Assembly (NCBI GenBank): GCA_030789695.1
Contig: CM061139.1
Location: 8,323,878-8,387,877, forward strand
Direction of reading: 5' to 3'
Source: Scilla litardierei
Taxonomy: Eukaryota; Streptophyta; Magnoliopsida; Asparagales; Asparagaceae
Length of the DNA: 64,000 nucleotides
Part shown: positions 1-10,881 of the stretch, piece after piece
Layout of the letters: every line of letters starts with the position of its first letter
Numbering within the stretch: the first letter of the stretch is position 1
Position numbers and translations under genes: made by a program
The notes under the pieces: generated by a model
What the model saw: only the letters and a program-made list of their open reading frames with translations
Told to the model about the DNA's origin: nothing
Database searches by the model: none

Positions 1-2402
1 CTATCGGGGGGGGGGGGTTCCTTGAGAGAACCTCCCAAGCTCCAGCTTCAACGATTCTTTCTTCTTCAGCCTCCAGCACATTGCAACTTTGCTCCTCCGG
101 TGGATGCTTCATATACAATCCCAGATCAAATTCTACTTTCTGTTCCCCGACATTCAGGGACATCATCCCCTTCTTCACATCAATGAGCACACCAGCCTTC
201 GCCATGAATGGCATCCCGAGGATAACCGGGGTATGATTGTCCTCCGGCATGTCCATTACTACAAAATCCACAGGCACGTGTACGCCACTGATGTTCACCA
301 GCAAGTCGTCCACAATCCCTACCGGGTATTTCACCAATCTGTCTGTAAGTTGTAGCGTCATCCCGGTGGGTTCAAGGTCGCCCATTCTTATCCTCTTGTA
401 TAAGATAGAGGCACTAGACTCACGCTTGCACCCAAATCGATGAGCACCCGATTGATTTTCACCTCTCCTATCGAACATGGGATAGAGAAGCTCCCTGGGT
501 CCTTGAGCTTTGGCGGATTCGCTCGTTGAATCAGAGTGCTGCACTCCATTGTCAAGAAGACTTTTTCTTTCCTTGTACCCTTCGTCACCAAATCCTTCAG
601 AAATTTGGCATAGGAAGGGATGGTCTCTATGGCCTCCAGGAAGGGAATTTGCAAACTCATGTCTTTAACCATGTCGTAGAACTTACCGTATTTCTCATCT
701 ATTTTTGCCTTGGCAAGTCTTTGAGGGAATGGCACCACGGGCTTGAAGACTCTCGAGTTGCCCCCTTCATTTCTCTTCATTTCTTCCTCAGAAACTCCCT
801 CCGGAGTTTTGGTGTTTGATGACGAAGATCCATCGTCATTTGCTTTTGGATTTGGTCTCACATCGACCACTGGAGCTTCGGGTTCTTTGGCAACCTCCCT
901 AGTCAGAATTTGTGTGCCACTTCTCAATACTATCACAGACACATTTGCATGGTCATGCGTCAACGTCAATGTTTGATTTGGCCCCCGAGGATTTACCTCC
1001 GGCTGACCCGGCAATTGGCTCTATGCCATCTGAAGATTTGCCACTTGCAACCCCAGCTGGGTTACTTGATCGGTCAAGGTCTTCTGTCCCATCTGCAGCT
1101 GCAGGTTAATCTTTTCCTGGTTCATTATATATTGGGTCAAGAGATTCTCGACCAGAGAGATTACCCGTTGTTGGTTATATGGCTGCTAATGTGGCGGGGG
1201 TCGCTGATTCCTCGGGGGATATTGTTGGTACATCTGCGGGGTTGTTGTTGCTGCTGATACAACTGCTGCTGCCGCCGAGGTGGCTGATACAATTGTTGCT
1301 GAGGTTGCTGGGGCTGCTAATATGGTGCCCTATAGCTCAGGTTCGGGTGGTGCTGGTTATTGGGAGAATACGTCGTATTTGAGCTTGTCCTCGGTGGATA
1401 GGACGCATTACCCGTCGGGTTATAGAAAAGAGCGCTCGCCTGATCCACCGGTGGTGAGATATCACCACCCTCAAAGTCTCCCATGACTTCAGCTTCCACT
1501 GCTGCTACTTGCTGGGTGTTGGCACCTCCAGCTCCCACCATAAATGCCGAGATCTGGGTAGATGTCAAATCAAATTTGCTAGATAATTTGTCGACCTCTT
1601 CCACTCTATGCATCCCCCTAGATCTGGGCATGGCGTGCTCATCGCACCACCTTTCATTATTAGATGCCATGTTCTCCAGAATGTTCTCGGCATCTTCCTC
1701 GTTCCTTGACATAAAGGACCCTCCAGCCGCGACATCCATAGATGATTTCAGATCATCCCTCAACCCATTGTAGAACAAATTAATGATCTGCCATTTGGGG
1801 AGCTCATGGTGAGGGCATCTCTATTGCATCTCCTTATATCTCATCCATGCCTCATGCAAGGATTCGTGGCTGCCTTGGGAGAAGGAGGAGATCTCGCTCC
1901 TCAGCTTCATCGTCTTCCCCGGGGGAAAGAACTTGTTCAGGAAAGCGTTGTACAACTTCTCCCAAGTTGTGAAGGTATTGGGGTCCTTCCCCTTTAGCCA
2001 TTATTTGGCTTTATCCCTCAGAGAGAATGGGAACAGTCTGAGTCGGATTGCTTCAGTCGACACACCATTAATTCCGAAGGTGTCGCACTTCTCTAAAAAT
2101 GAGTCCAGATGCTCAATCGGGCTCTCCATTGGTGCCCCTGAAAATTGGTCATGTTAGATCCATGTCACCAATGACGGCTTCAATTCGAAATTTCCAGCCG
2201 TAATGGCCGAGGGTTGGATGCTTAACGTGGACCCGATGGACGGCATCGAGTACTCCAGCAAGGACTGCTAGGGAGGAGTATTTTCTCCCATGGTTGCAGA
2301 CTCTTCCCTTCTTCTTCTCTCGGTGTTTAGATGCCTCATGGTGGCATTAATCTCTGGATCTAGATGAATCAAGTCGTCGAGACTTCTTGTATTCATGCGC
2401 AT
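1..2402 (-). pseudogene. gag-pro: gag-protease of A0, broken and truncated
   Basis: Structural Gag and aspartic protease of an Athila-type element. Gag would assemble the cytoplasmic particle that packages the RNA, and the protease would mature it. The likely start is the ATG at 2402-2400 (MRMNTRSLDDL). The capsid homology (FYNGLRDDLKSSMD) is near 1780-1700, a Gln-rich stretch near 1340-1150, and the protease motif DLGAS near 450-435. The reading frame has several in-frame stops, for example near 2270, 2155, 2003 and 1825, so it is dead. No Cys-His zinc knuckle is visible. The end of the protease region reaches the left edge, where a run of ten or more G lies at about 6-17. It is more decayed than the copy in A3. 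Confidence 0.85.
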
Positions 2403-2571
2403 GAAAAATCAAGAAACACCAGTGAAGCACGTATGGTATAACTTGAGATAAAAAACAGAAAATAAAAAGTAAAAATAAAAATAAAAAGTAAAATGCGAAA
2501 ATTATCACGTGGTAAGGATGTGAACTAGTCTCTAGGGTTCACAGGGTCCTAAAATAAACAAGCACATTGCC

Positions 2572-2589
2572 TCCCCGGCAACGGCGCCA
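2572..2589 (-). promoter_or_regulatory. primer binding site of A0, tRNA-Asp type
   Basis: On the minus strand this reads TGGCGCCGTTGCCGGGGA, an exact complement of the 3' end of plant tRNA-Asp(GTC) as I know it. This primer is typical of Athila elements. It lies seven bases inside the LTR end. Confidence 0.9.
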
Positions 2590-2596
2590 TAAAGCT

Positions 2597-4126
2597 TGAA
2601 GTCCCTTAGATTTAGTAATATATGCAGTGATATCGGGGATACCAAATTTAAATATTTATAACCGCAAGTGCACGGTGTTGTAGTGTGGCTTAGGGGTCGA
2701 ACTCAGGAAGCATGTGTTGTGCTTGTTGTCAAGAAGGAACCGGATCACCCGATGGGTGAGCAAGCCCGATCAATCGGTAGGTTGTCACGAAATAGAAATA
2801 CGGTGGATGTAGGATATAAAAAGGAACCTAGGACTTCGGTTTTCACCCTATCATATGCCCTCTCTATTACGACCGACGGATAGGAATACGATTGGATTTT
2901 AGGGTTTAGTGGTGAGACGTTACCTCTAAGAGTGATACCTAGCGTCCCATAAGCCCGATATTCCGGTCGATGCCCAGGATGATACGCTAGGACTACCCGG
3001 GTTCGGTCGGTGGGCATTCCCGTGTCCATTAACACCGACCGACTCCGGGAGCACTAAGCTCGCAACGATTACTCCCAACATTTCATCATGTCGTTCCCAT
3101 GCGCTAGGATTCAATGTCTACACTAGGGGTGTGAGCTGTGGTTAGGGGATCAAATGCCAGTTTTATTTCCCCTTGGCTCGATGGTCAAAGGCGGTCTTTT
3201 TCCCACCAATGACAATAAAACACCCCGCGTAACCATCTAAATTCCTAAAACATATCGAAATCCTAATCATATGGTCGTTCTAGGGAGAACCCACGAAGGG
3301 GTTTTCACCAATGCCCTAGATTGGGGAACTACTCACAAATCATGGTGAAAATATCATCACAACAAAATTCAACCATTGGAATTAAAATCAAGCAATAGAA
3401 ATGCGTAGCTAACAATAGTATTAACGTAATCTCAAAGTTACAGAACAATCAGAAGACTTACAAGATAAAATAAATTTCGAGCCGTCAAAAATCCTAAAAA
3501 GACAAAAAATACAGTGGAGATCAGCGTCTGGGAAAACCTAGGTCACTATATATAGAAAACACGGCCACCCGATCGGTTGATACATGAACCGATCGGGTGA
3601 ACCGCTAGTCGTTTTGGCCTTTAGTTCTTCCGCTACTCCACCCGATCGGTTGAAGTGACCAGGTGAGTCTTCGGGTCATGAGTTGGGGATCTCGGCTACA
3701 GATGAACCGATTGGGTGAGATGTCACCCGATCGGTTGGAATTCAGGTCCAAAAGGACAGAGAGTTCTGTCGGTTTCACCCGATCGATGAACCAATCGGGT
3801 GAGCTGCTCTTCACTTCTTCTCCTGTCCGGGTCGAATACGCGTGCACTAACCGATCGGGTGGCTCTGTCCACCCGATCGGTTGAGGGCTAATACACGGAT
3901 TTCTTCGACGTTTGGCCCTCGGGATCGCTCGTGACACCTCCAGTTGCTCAGGGGGCTCATGATATCTTCTTTATATGTCCCCAGCGCTGTCATTCTCCTG
4001 CATTGGTACAAAAACACAAAGAAGTGAAAGAAAACTAAAAATCACGAGAGAATGGATACAAAACACTGGAAAACGAAAAATCACAAAGAAGATGTGCGTG
4101 AATATATAAAATATAAACGCACGTCA
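2597..4126 (-). repeat. 5' LTR of A0 (1530 bp)
   Basis: The LTR runs from TGACGTGC at 4126 to the inner end at 2597. It contains the family A palindromic word CCGATCGG and variants at about 3567-3890, next to a TATA-like box (3547-3554). The conserved leader hairpin has arms TCGGTCGGTG (3003-3012) and CACCGACCGA (3033-3042). The inner end (minus-strand GGACTTCA) differs from the GACGTCA of A1 and the GCACGTCA of A3. Confidence 0.88.
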
Positions 4127-4329
4127 AACCTAACGAAGAATTTGTCATAAATATTGTGTTAGTAGAAGAAGAAGAGTAGAGTTAGTTCGGAGTGGAGGAG
4201 GGATTATGGGCAGCTCTTTATAGACGAATTGGACAGGGATGGTGGGCAAGGACAAATGTGAATCTACATGAATGCATTGGTACCCGTGAATCTACAAAAG
4301 AATGCATGTGAATCAACATAATGTTGTGG

Positions 4330-5165
4330 TGTGGTGCTAAATGATTAAATTTGGCATGTGCATATTTTTTTACTAACCGTACACAACATGCTAAATTTTG
4401 CTTTTTATGCGCAGTTAGTAAAATTATACGCATAGACCAATTTTAATAACCACGAATAACAAGCAAAATTTTTTTCTGTTGTGCTTGTTATGCGCGTTGA
4501 GTACAAACATATGAACGGAACAAATTTACTCACCACGCACAACATGGAAATTTTTTTCTGTTGTACACGGTTAGTAAAATTAAATCCACAGAACAAAATT
4601 ATGCACCGCACACAACTGAACAAATTTTTGCATGTTGTGCACGGTTAGTAAAATGATATCTACAGAACAAAATTACTAGCCGTGCACAACATGCAAAATT
4701 TTTGCATGTTATGCACGTTGAGGACAAATATATGAACTGAACAAATTTACTCACTGCACACAACATGCAAAATTTTTGCTTGTTGTACGCAGTGAGAAAT
4801 TTCACCATACACAATAGGTGAGAAATTTTGCCTTTTGTGTGCGGTGAGGAAAAGTAAATGCAGAGAGAAAAATTACTCACCGCACACAACATGAATTTTT
4901 TTTGCATATTGTGCACCTTGAGCAATTTTATATATACATAACAAAATTACTCACTGTGCACAACAGTCAAAATTTTTTCATGTTGTGCGTGGTGAATAAT
5001 TTGTTCGGTACATATATTTGTACTCACTACGTTCAACAGTCAAAATTTTGCATGTTGTGCCTAGTGGGTAATAATTAATGAATAGAAAAAAATTTCTCAA
5101 CACGCACACATGCAATATGTATGCATGTAGTGTGCAGTGAGAAAAAACAATGCACAGAACAAAAT
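4330..5165. repeat. array of long imperfect inverted repeats in M
   Basis: At least six units built around CACAACATGCAAAATTTTTG follow each other. Each unit is a self-complementary block such as CTCACTGCACACAACATGC ... TTGTTGTACGCAGTGAG near 4750-4798. Units are also near 4613-4660, 4673-4720, 4875-4923, 4953-5000 and 5034-5072. Spacing is about 70-110 bp and arms vary. The block lies downstream of the MULE coding remnant, so it may be the subterminal part of that transposon. I see no gene here. The flank 4127-4329 has no recognisable feature. Confidence 0.7.
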
Positions 5166-5247
5166 TACTTATAATTTGTTCTATGCATCATTTTTACTCA
5201 AAATTTCAGCGACCCAAAAACATATGTTATCAGACTGATTTTATATT

Positions 5248-5935
5248 TTGTATCAATATTCCAAATTGCATGAACCAAGCAAACTGATGCATGCAAATGT
5301 GCATGAAACATGCAAACTGATCTACATGCAAAATGATCTAAATATCATTCATGCAAATGTGCATGAAACACTCGAATTGATACAAACTAACACAAGCAAC
5401 CTGAGACAAAATTTCATGCACCTTCACACCAAAAACAAGACACCAAATTATCCTCATTCAGTATTGGCATTCATGCAAACAGATACATTAGTAGTTTGCA
5501 TAGTCCAAACTGATACATGACACCAAATACATGCCATTTTGGATGAATGATACATGAAACCAAATGCATGACACCAAACTACCATTCATTCTGCAAATTG
5601 ATACACCAAATTATACCGATACTAAATAGCATTCATGTAAACTTGCATGAAATATGTAAAAAGATACAAACAGATACATGCAACATTAAACAAAATTTCA
5701 TGAACATTCACACCAAATACATGACACCAAATTAATGAACAAATATATATAGTCCTCATTCATTAGTATTAAATATCAAACCTGATACTAAATATCAATC
5801 ATGCAAACTTGCATGAAACATGCAAACTGATACAAACTGATACATGCAACCCGATACAAAATTTCATTTACCTTTACACCAAATTCATGACACCAAATAA
5901 TATGAACAAATATATATAATCATCATTCAGTATTA
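5248..5935. repeat. degenerate direct repeats, ATGCAAACTGATACA type
   Basis: AT-rich direct repeats alternate the words ATGCAAACTGATACA, ACAAAATTTCATG and ACACCAAATACATGACACC. At least three larger units are visible, with the second word near 5406, 5692 and 5860. They lie between the inverted-repeat array and the MULE coding remnant. The apparent ORFs here are translated repeats. From 5936 to 6036 I see only AT-rich sequence. Confidence 0.7.
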
Positions 5936-6036
5936 CAAAAATATGAACAAATATACATAACATGCAAATATTTCACTTAACAGTTCACTCAGAAAATACA
6001 ATAAACACTCAAATAATACAGTAGTACAAAAATTTA

Positions 6037-7130
6037 CATGGAATCAAGATCTATAGTATCCACTATGATTACATTGTCTTGGACTATATTCTTGAATTTC
6101 TTCATCCTCTCGGCATAACCTTCTATCCATCAATTTACCAGATCATAATGGTTTCGAATCCAATTTCTTGCAACTAGTGGGACATGGCATCCTTGGACAA
6201 GGTGAATTTGTACAAAGTGATTATTATTCTTAAAACCAATTGTGATTTGTCCACACGGATGAAATGGGTCTGGAGCTGTTCTTAATGGCAAAAAACTACG
6301 ACAATGTAACTTGAATAGAAAATGTACAACACATTTATAGTAACTTGCTATGAGATGTCCAGCTTCTAGCATGGTCATCCAAAATTGTCTTGGGGTTGTC
6401 CTCCATATATGCAATGTCTTCTTTATTGATTTGTGCATCATCTTCACTCATCACTCTTATATGCATATCATAGTGTGTAGTCAACTCTCCTAGCAAATCT
6501 ATTCTGACCAACCTCTAATTGGCCTCTCCTATGCTAATTAGATCAGATATGACCCAAGACCTATAGTTACCATCTGCCTTGACATCAATGATGTTCCTTA
6601 TATATTAGCTGGTACCATTTGGAAAGTGCTCAATAAATGGTATTTATTTTGAACCTGAAGCTACAGCTACAACTGCAGCTGAAGTTGCAGTAGACCATTT
6701 GACCCTTTGTTTCTGTCTCCCATGTGCAGCTGGAGCTAGAGCTGCATCTGAAGTTGAAGCTGAAGTTACAATGGACCTTTTAACCATTGGTTTCCGTCTC
6801 TGATGGCCTCTTACCAATCTTCTTTTTTTGCTAAGATCCTTCAATTGGAGTGGGAGTAGAGCAGATAAGACATGCTCAAAATGAGATGGGTCCCGAGTGG
6901 TGGATGTATCAGATTTCAACTTCTTCCTCTTTTTTCTTACCCCTCACATTGACCTTAATCTCTAGCTCGGTAATCAAATTTGTCTTTGGGGTTGATAACT
7001 CCTTCAACTTTCTTAAAAGCTCCATCTTCCTAGTCCCACCATGCTATGCGTAATGCTTATAGATGCGATCTAACTCGGCCTTTATCACACTTCATCTACA
7101 TATATCACTTCTTTTTTAGGCTCCATGTTT
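6037..7130 (-). pseudogene. MULE-encoded protein, C-terminal part with OTU-like protease domain
   Basis: This minus-strand remnant resembles proteins of plant Mutator-like elements that carry an OTU (otubain-like) cysteine protease domain. In order I read a Lys-rich linker (KLKELSTPKTNL, then TSTTRDPSHFEHV near 6900), the OTU nucleophile region IDVKADGNYRSW (about 6595-6560), and the distal part with FLPLRTAP and NNNHFVQ near 6300-6220, which would hold the catalytic His. A short tail follows (GYAERMKKF). The nucleophile Cys expected after DGN is Tyr, and stops and frame breaks interrupt the domain, so it is inactive. OTU enzymes normally cut ubiquitin or ubiquitin-like chains. The role in MULEs is not known to me. 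The N-terminal transposase is missing, cut off by copia D at 7208. Confidence 0.65.
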
Positions 7131-7207
7131 AGCTTTTTCTAATTTGGATGTAGGGAATCTAAGGGAATGTGGTGATTTTTTCCTTTTGAATTCTCCAATC
7201 TCGTGGG

Positions 7208-7712
7208 TGTTGGATCCTGTGGATGACAGACAACACTAGAAGGGGTTGAATAGGGTTATCAACAGATAATAATCTTTTTTGCGTAATTTAAAATCCTTTT
7301 AATAGTTGCCTAAGTCTCAAATTATAGTTGCCTCAATTTGTAATTGATCATTGATTATTATATGCTTGAACAATATATGAGTTGTAGCGGTATTAAAAGA
7401 TGCAAGAAATAATAATAAAGTATAAGAGAGATATGAACACAGTGCAAACACATGGCTTTTACCCTGGTTCAGCCCAACCTTGGCCTACGTCCAGCGATCG
7501 GTCCACTAGCTCTCAACGAGAGCAAACATTGCCTCAACACAACCGAAGAAGACTTCGTACAAACACCTAGCTTCCTCTTGCCAGGAATTTCAACACACTC
7601 AACTACTTACAACCAACTAGGAATTTCCAAACAACTTGTCTAACACGTGGGAATTGTAATAACCAAATCTTCTACAAAGACTTTACATGTATATAATTTT
7701 GCGTACAATGAT
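7208..7712 (-). repeat. D: truncated Sire-type copia LTR end
   Basis: On the minus strand this block ends CCTATTCAACCCCTTCTAG ... GGATCCAACA, a typical terminus of Sire-type Ty1/copia LTRs. Only about 505 bp are present before copia element C interrupts it at 7713. The sequence just left (GTGGG, 7203-7207) could be its target site. The remainder must lie beyond C, outside the window. I see no gene in it. Confidence 0.65.
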
Positions 7713-8997
7713 TGTAGGATCGCCTGTATACACAAATACACTAGAGGGGGGGTTGAATAGTGTATTATAAAAACTTGTTGCAAATAAAACATTACTAAAA
7801 TTTGCAAAGATGGAACAGAAAATAAATGACAAGTATTGAAAATAATACAACAGCAAACACAAAGATGCATCATGGTTCGGATCCTTTTGATCCTACTCCA
7901 GTCCTCTACTCCCTGTAGAGATTTTCAATCCACTATAATCACTTGCCCCGCAAGCATCAACTTACAAAAATGACGACACTCCCAGTGTACCAAACTTTGT
8001 ACAATCTCTACAACTAGAGATTCAAACGTTGTTGAAGAAATAATGAAATAGAAAACACCTACTTGGTATGAATATCAAGAATGAATTCAAAGGATGGTGT
8101 TTAAAAAGAGAACTTCAATGTTTCTAAATGTGAAATTTGCGAAACACCCTTGAAGTTCTTTAGTTCTCAAATGAAGAAAGAGATCAGAATTTCTTCTTAA
8201 AATGAGAACAATAAACAACTTTTCCCAAGAGAATTAAAGCCTTAATTTCCACAAATGAAAACAAAAGAAGAGGAAAAGTGGTGAATGAAAATAGATGGGG
8301 TACCCATCCTTTTTATAGTGTTCATAAACGGTTATGGAGGAAGTTCCAAACAGATAGAAACTGTCCAGAAAATTTCGGACTCAAACGGACAAACAATGGT
8401 TTAGTCGATTACGAAAATTCATAAACGGTTATGGAGGAAGTTCCAAACTGATAGAAACTGTCCAGAAAATTTTGGACTCAAACGGACAAAAAAAATGGTT
8501 TAGTCGACTACGAAAAAATGTAGCTCGACTAATTTTGAAACGGTCATAAACTGACTATCTGAAGATGATGACGTGTATCAGTCAACGAGTAGATCCTTGT
8601 CAGAAATTTTCAGGTCAAAATTCAAAGAAAATATTCTTAGTCGATTACAAAAAATCCTAGTCGACCAAGCATGAAAAATGGGAATTTTGACTTAGGATCA
8701 ATTGGGTTTGAAGATAATGTAATTTGGAGCTTAGGGATATATGATATGTTATAGCCAAGGCCCTGAAGCTATCTAAAAAGTAAAATTACATCATTCCGAA
8801 GATACGTTATCCAAACGTAATATGAGTAGCGAAGTTAGTATTCTTATAGAGTCCTTGTCAAGGGAACATATGTATTATGTGAATATGATAAGCTTTATGT
8901 CTGCATATCTGCATAGATAGAGTTAGTAACAGAAAATATATTGATTGTCACATCAAAACCATATGGAATAGAAGATGGAATATACCAAGTTCCAACA
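7713..8997 (-). repeat. 3' LTR of copia C (1285 bp)
   Basis: The LTR has TG...CA ends (minus strand TGTTGGAACT ... CGATCCTACA). Its inner terminus contains CACTATTCAACCCCCCCTC, typical of Sire LTR ends. Several copies of TAGTCGAYTACRAAAA occur at about 8400-8670, and a duplicated stretch CATAAACGGTTATGGAGG is at 8322 and 8420. No ORF is supported. Confidence 0.7.
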
Positions 8998-9649
8998 TTC
9001 TCTCTCCTTTTGATGATGACAAACAATTAAAAGTTATAGTCTGATTAGTACTCCTCCTGAATATATGCCTTATGTTCTCCCCCTTTGTCATCCACAAAAA
9101 GTGAAAAACAAAAAACAAAATTAGCAGGCTACGAAAGTTTGTAGTCAACTAAGACATTAATGGAGAGAAATTCGCATAAAAACCAAACAGGAGAAAGTAA
9201 CAGCCAACAAACAGTTAATTAAACATAGACTGATACAAAATAGAATTATAGTACAGTAACCAACAAGACATACATCCAACAAAACGATACTTAGACATAC
9301 ATCCAACAGTAACAGCCTAGAGACCGGGGAAAAACCAAAAACAGTCGAGACACCTAGGAAAACTCACCAAAACAGATCAAGTGCAACACCCCAAATGGAA
9401 CTGAGAGCATCCGAGAGCATTAAGGAACGTCATGAGCAAGGCCTAAGCAATCAAACGGCATTGGGATGATAGGAGGAGGAACCAGGGGACGATGGACGAG
9501 GACGGGTGCGATGAAGAGGAATGATATGTTGGGCTTCAAGAACAGAAATGAGTTGAGATTGGTTGGTCTGAATGTGATCAAGTAATTTGGACTGATGTTT
9601 TAAGGTCGCATCATAATTGCTGAACTGTAACTGGACTCATGTGAATCCA
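8998..9649 (-). other. noncoding 3' interior of copia C
   Basis: This holds the polypurine tract beside the LTR (8998-9011). A second block on the minus strand reads CTTTTTGTGGATGACAAAGG, the kind of sequence that precedes Sire 3' ends. It is otherwise AT-rich with no supported gene. Confidence 0.5.
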
Positions 9650-10765
9650 TCAGAAACAGCCGTTGTAGTTTCTGAACATCAGCGAATAGACGTTGAATGC
9701 AAACATCATTTGTCTCCCGAGAAGGAGAGATGCCATCCTTGGAAGCAAGAGCTTTTGGGTGAGACCGATGGCTAGAAGAGCCAGGCGCAACAGTAGGCGC
9801 AGGAGAGACCTTCGGCTGAAATTGCAGAGTCTTAATATGAGTCGCATCGAGTCATCAGCATCAGTGTCGTCATCGTCTTCCGATTCAGAAGTTAAAGAGG
9901 GATGATCCGGTAGCCGCATGTTGTTGACGATCAGTTCGTCGAAATGTACATTGCTATGGACGAAATATTCGCCATCAGTTAGGACGGAAAAAGCTTGGAG
10001 GATTAGGGTAATCAAACACGGTAGATAAAAATGGGTAGAGACACGTTTGGCAAGAGTGAAGAACAGGACATTTCCACAGTGAATGGGAAATCCACCTTAG
10101 AGGACATAGAGACAATGCTCAATTGAGGAACTAAGGTAATTGAGTGATCCAGATTTCGGCATGAGGTTGTGGACGATGACGTGAGGATGAGCCACGCATC
10201 AGGATGAAGACGAGTAGCGGACATGTGAGATACAAACTAAGATGCCAATTTGGATAGAATAGAGGGATCGGTCATATGAAAAGAGAGAGAACTGCGAAAA
10301 TCAGGGGGCTGATCGATGATCTTTGCAATTATTTATCTAGAGACAGTAAAGGAAATGCCTCTAACCATGGTAGTGAAGATATTTTGGCCACGACAGACAG
10401 AGGTTTCAAGATTAGCATAAAATTCCTTTACCAGCGAAGAATAGTAGGGGCCTTTTTGTCAAGGGACCAAACGTTGTGAAGGCCGATGGTTTCGAGGATC
10501 TCGCGAACGTTAAAGGTGTAGAGAGTGGCGAAATCAACGAAACGTTCGGAATGAAATCGGGTGGCCTCAAAAGAGTGGTAGCGGGCTTTCGCGTTAGATG
10601 ATTGGAAACAGGAAGGGATCTCCGGGTCGTCTATGGTGATAGGAAGGAACAAGATGAGAAAATAGGAGATGGAAAGAAACGGTGATGAAGATGGTTGAAA
10701 AAACTTAGCAAACAAAGGAATAGAAAGAGAGGAAAGGGTGGTTGCTGAAACCGAATGGGTGCCAT
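9650..10765 (-). pseudogene. 3' ORF of copia C, ORF3-like, broken
   Basis: On the minus strand a decayed ORF can start at the ATG 10765-10763. It contains RYHSFEATRFHSERFVDF, then VREILETIGLHNVWSL. After a frame change near 10435 it continues with SSLVKEFYANLE. The layout (F..R...F...L, then a short helix, then FYANL) matches the N-terminal half of plant retrotransposon ORFs often annotated 'putative plant transposon protein' (I believe PF20167), and it parallels ORF3 of the gypsy elements here. The C-terminal part has an acidic run, SESEDDDDTDADD, near 9870. Several frames are needed, so it is a pseudogene. The function of the family is unknown. Confidence 0.5.
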
Positions 10766-10881
10766 GATCAGATTCAAGTAAGGGAGTTGCAAAAACTGAA
10801 TGGGTTACAAAAACCGAACGTTTTCAAACTAGAACCAAACAGACGCAAAGAAGAAGAGACGCAAAAAAATATCCGAAGAGG

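Larger units (their letters stand above)
1..4126 (-). mobile_element. A0: Athila-type gypsy element, family A, right part only
   Basis: This is the 5' part of a minus-strand Ty3/gypsy element that runs off the left edge. Reading leftwards it has a 5' LTR, a tRNA-Asp primer site and a decayed gag-protease region. Its LTR starts TGACGTGC on the minus strand, next to flanking AACCT (4127-4131), a possible 5-bp target duplication whose partner is outside the window. It lies in MULE-derived DNA. The gag-pro type matches A1 and A3. Whether pol followed cannot be seen. Confidence 0.9.
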
